A DNA stretch of 39,540 nucleotides from Streptomyces sp. NRRL S-337 (lineage in GTDB: Bacteria > Actinomycetota > Actinomycetes > Streptomycetales > Streptomycetaceae): contig NZ_JOIX01000068.1 of NCBI RefSeq assembly GCF_000720175.1, positions 1 to 39,540 of the forward strand. The letters are read 5' to 3'. Below, piece by piece: positions 38,551 to 39,540 of the stretch. Each line of letters opens with the position of its first letter. The stretch's first letter is position 1. The notes under the pieces were generated by a model that was given only the letters and a program-made list of their open reading frames with translations, was not told the DNA's origin and searched no databases. The position numbers and the translations under genes were made by a program.

Positions 38551-39446
38551 CGGGTGGCTCCCTTGGCGAAGTGGCGTTCCACGTAGTGCTGGAGGACGGA
38601 GAGCACGGTGGTCAGGAGGACGTACCAGGCGGTGGCGACCATCAGCAGGGGCACGACCCTGCCGTTCCGTCCGTAGATGACCTGGACCTGGTAGAAGAGC
38701 TCGCCGATCGCCATGACGGAGACGATCGAGGTGCCCTTGAAGAGGGAGATGACCTCGTTGGTGGCGTTGGGCAGGATCGAACGCGCCGCCTGCGGCAGCA
38801 CGATGCGGCGCAGCTGGCGCAGCCGGGGGATGCCGAGCGCGGCGGCCGCCTCCAGCTGTCCGCCGTCCACCGCGAGCACCCCGCCGCGCACGATCTCGGC
38901 GGCGTACGCGGCCTGGTGCAGCGCCAGGCCCAGCACCGCCGCGCCCATCGCCCCGACCAGCCCCATGGTGTCGAAGTGGAAGAAGCCGGGCCCGAAGGGG
39001 ATGCCGAAGTCCAGCCGCTTGTAGAGGTAGGCGAGGTTGAACCAGAACAGCAGCTGGACGATGAGCGGGATGGAGCGGAAGGCCCAGATGTAGCCGAAGG
39101 CGACCCAGCGCAGGAAGGGGCTGGCGGACAGCCGCATGAAGGCCAGCACGATGCCCAGGGCGAAGCCGAGGGCGGTGCCGTAGACGGTCAGCTGGAGGGT
39201 GGTCCAGACCGCCTTGAGGACCGTCTCCGCGGTGAAGAACTGTGCGAACACCGGCCATTCCCAGGCCGGGTTGGTGACCAGACCGTGCACGAACTGCGCG
39301 ATCAGCACGGCGGTCACCGCGATCGCGGCCCACCGCCAGGGGTGGCGTACGGGGACGACCTTCAGGGCGGCCGGATCGTCGGCGGCCGGTGGTCCGGCCC
39401 GCTCGGGGGCCGTCCGGGGGGCGGGTGGGTCAGTGGTCAGCGGCAT
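38547..39446 (-). CDS. ABC transporter permease, polar amino acid (HisM/GlnP) type
   Basis: 299 aa; ATG 39446 with GAGGAC. About five TMs, with the EAA loop (GQLEAAAALGIPRLRQLRRI then VLPQAARSILPN) near 205-235. It begins with an unusually long cytosolic segment before the first TM (from WAAIAVTAVLIAQFVHGLV). Promoter-proximal gene of the operon; the promoter lies in the last ~40 genomic bases or beyond. Longer starts upstream run into adapter and are false. Confidence 0.93.
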   Translation of the reverse strand: MPLTTDPPAPRTAPERAGPPAADDPAALKVVPVRHPWRWAAIAVTAVLIAQFVHGLVTNPAWEWPVFAQFFTAETVLKAVWTTLQLTVYGTALGFALGIVLAFMRLSASPFLRWVAFGYIWAFRSIPLIVQLLFWFNLAYLYKRLDFGIPFGPGFFHFDTMGLVGAMGAAVLGLALHQAAYAAEIVRGGVLAVDGGQLEAAAALGIPRLRQLRRIVLPQAARSILPNATNEVISLFKGTSIVSVMAIGELFYQVQVIYGRNGRVVPLLMVATAWYVLLTTVLSVLQHYVERHFAKGATR

Positions 39447-39483
39447 GGATGTCCTCGGGGGTGGGTGTGCCGGAGGCGGGGGT

Positions 39484-39540
39484 CTGTCTCTTATACACAT
39501 CTGACGCTGCCGACGAAGAGGATAGTGTAGATCTTGGTGG
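39484..39540. other. Illumina Nextera adapter (non-genomic contig end)
   Basis: 39484-39502 is the 19-bp transposase mosaic end CTGTCTCTTATACACATCT; 39503-39516 is GACGCTGCCGACGA, the read-2 side adapter; 39517-39524 AGAGGATA is the i5 index 503 read in reverse; 39525-39540 GTGTAGATCTTGGTGG is P5-side sequence with one mismatch to the standard. The order (mosaic end, adapter, index, flow-cell arm) is library structure, not a Tn5 in the genome. Confidence 0.97.

Noticed and set aside
39484..39502. Tn5 mosaic end as a mobile element
   Set aside because: It is followed at once by adapter, index and flow-cell sequence, which only occurs in a Nextera library.

Overview
The window looks like a draft contig end from a Streptomyces or close relative. 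It is very G+C-rich and uses many GTG starts and one TTG start. It encodes a TraB-type FtsK-like conjugation protein with small Spd-like proteins, a subtilisin-inhibitor-like protein, two streptogrisin-type proteases, and a dnaE2 plus ImuB-like pair. The last 57 bases (39484-39540) are not genomic: they are Illumina Nextera adapter with an index, so the true sequence ends near 39483.

Left third (1 to about 13.1 kb): accessory DNA. A minus-strand operon reading from 8732 down to 405 encodes the conjugation machinery of an actinomycete integrative and conjugative element (AICE): small ICE proteins, a DUF2637 protein, a large SpdB-like protein, TraB, and three further small ORFs. A cluster of CTGTCACCTG-like repeats sits directly 3' of traB, where clt/TRS transfer sites are expected. 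G+C-rich hairpins lie just upstream of four cistrons. One small cistron (7085-7407) is frameshifted. A divergent short GntR regulator (9319) has two TTGACC-type palindromes, centred exactly 50 bp apart, in front of it; it is the likely repressor. No integrase, Rep or tRNA attachment site is visible, so the rest of the element probably lies left of the window. Beyond the regulator are a flavoprotein/XRE-TPR gene pair flanked by two nearly matching hairpins, a long structured non-coding stretch, and an A+T-richer orphan membrane protein.

Middle (13.8-28 kb): ordinary-looking chromosomal genes. These are a secreted, probably sortase-anchored AA10 LPMO; an Lrp regulator divergent from a YjeH-like amino-acid exporter with a perfect palindrome between them; an SRPBCC protein divergent from a TetR with a perfect 18-bp palindrome; a secreted lipase; a PPOX-type flavoprotein; the dnaE2/ImuB-like translesion operon with a near-consensus LexA box; a membrane protein; an NTF2-like protein; and an SDR divergent from a second TetR.

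Right (28.4-39.5 kb): a secreted proteolysis neighbourhood (SSI-like inhibitor with Lys at P1, two streptogrisin-type proteases, a slipin, a metallophosphoesterase) and a tightly overlapped six-gene operon. That operon encodes a polar-amino-acid-type ABC importer, two flavin-dependent LLM monooxygenases and a DUF1684 protein. It resembles organosulfur (S-alkyl-cysteine-like) salvage operons. All functions are inferred from sequence reading alone; no database search was run.
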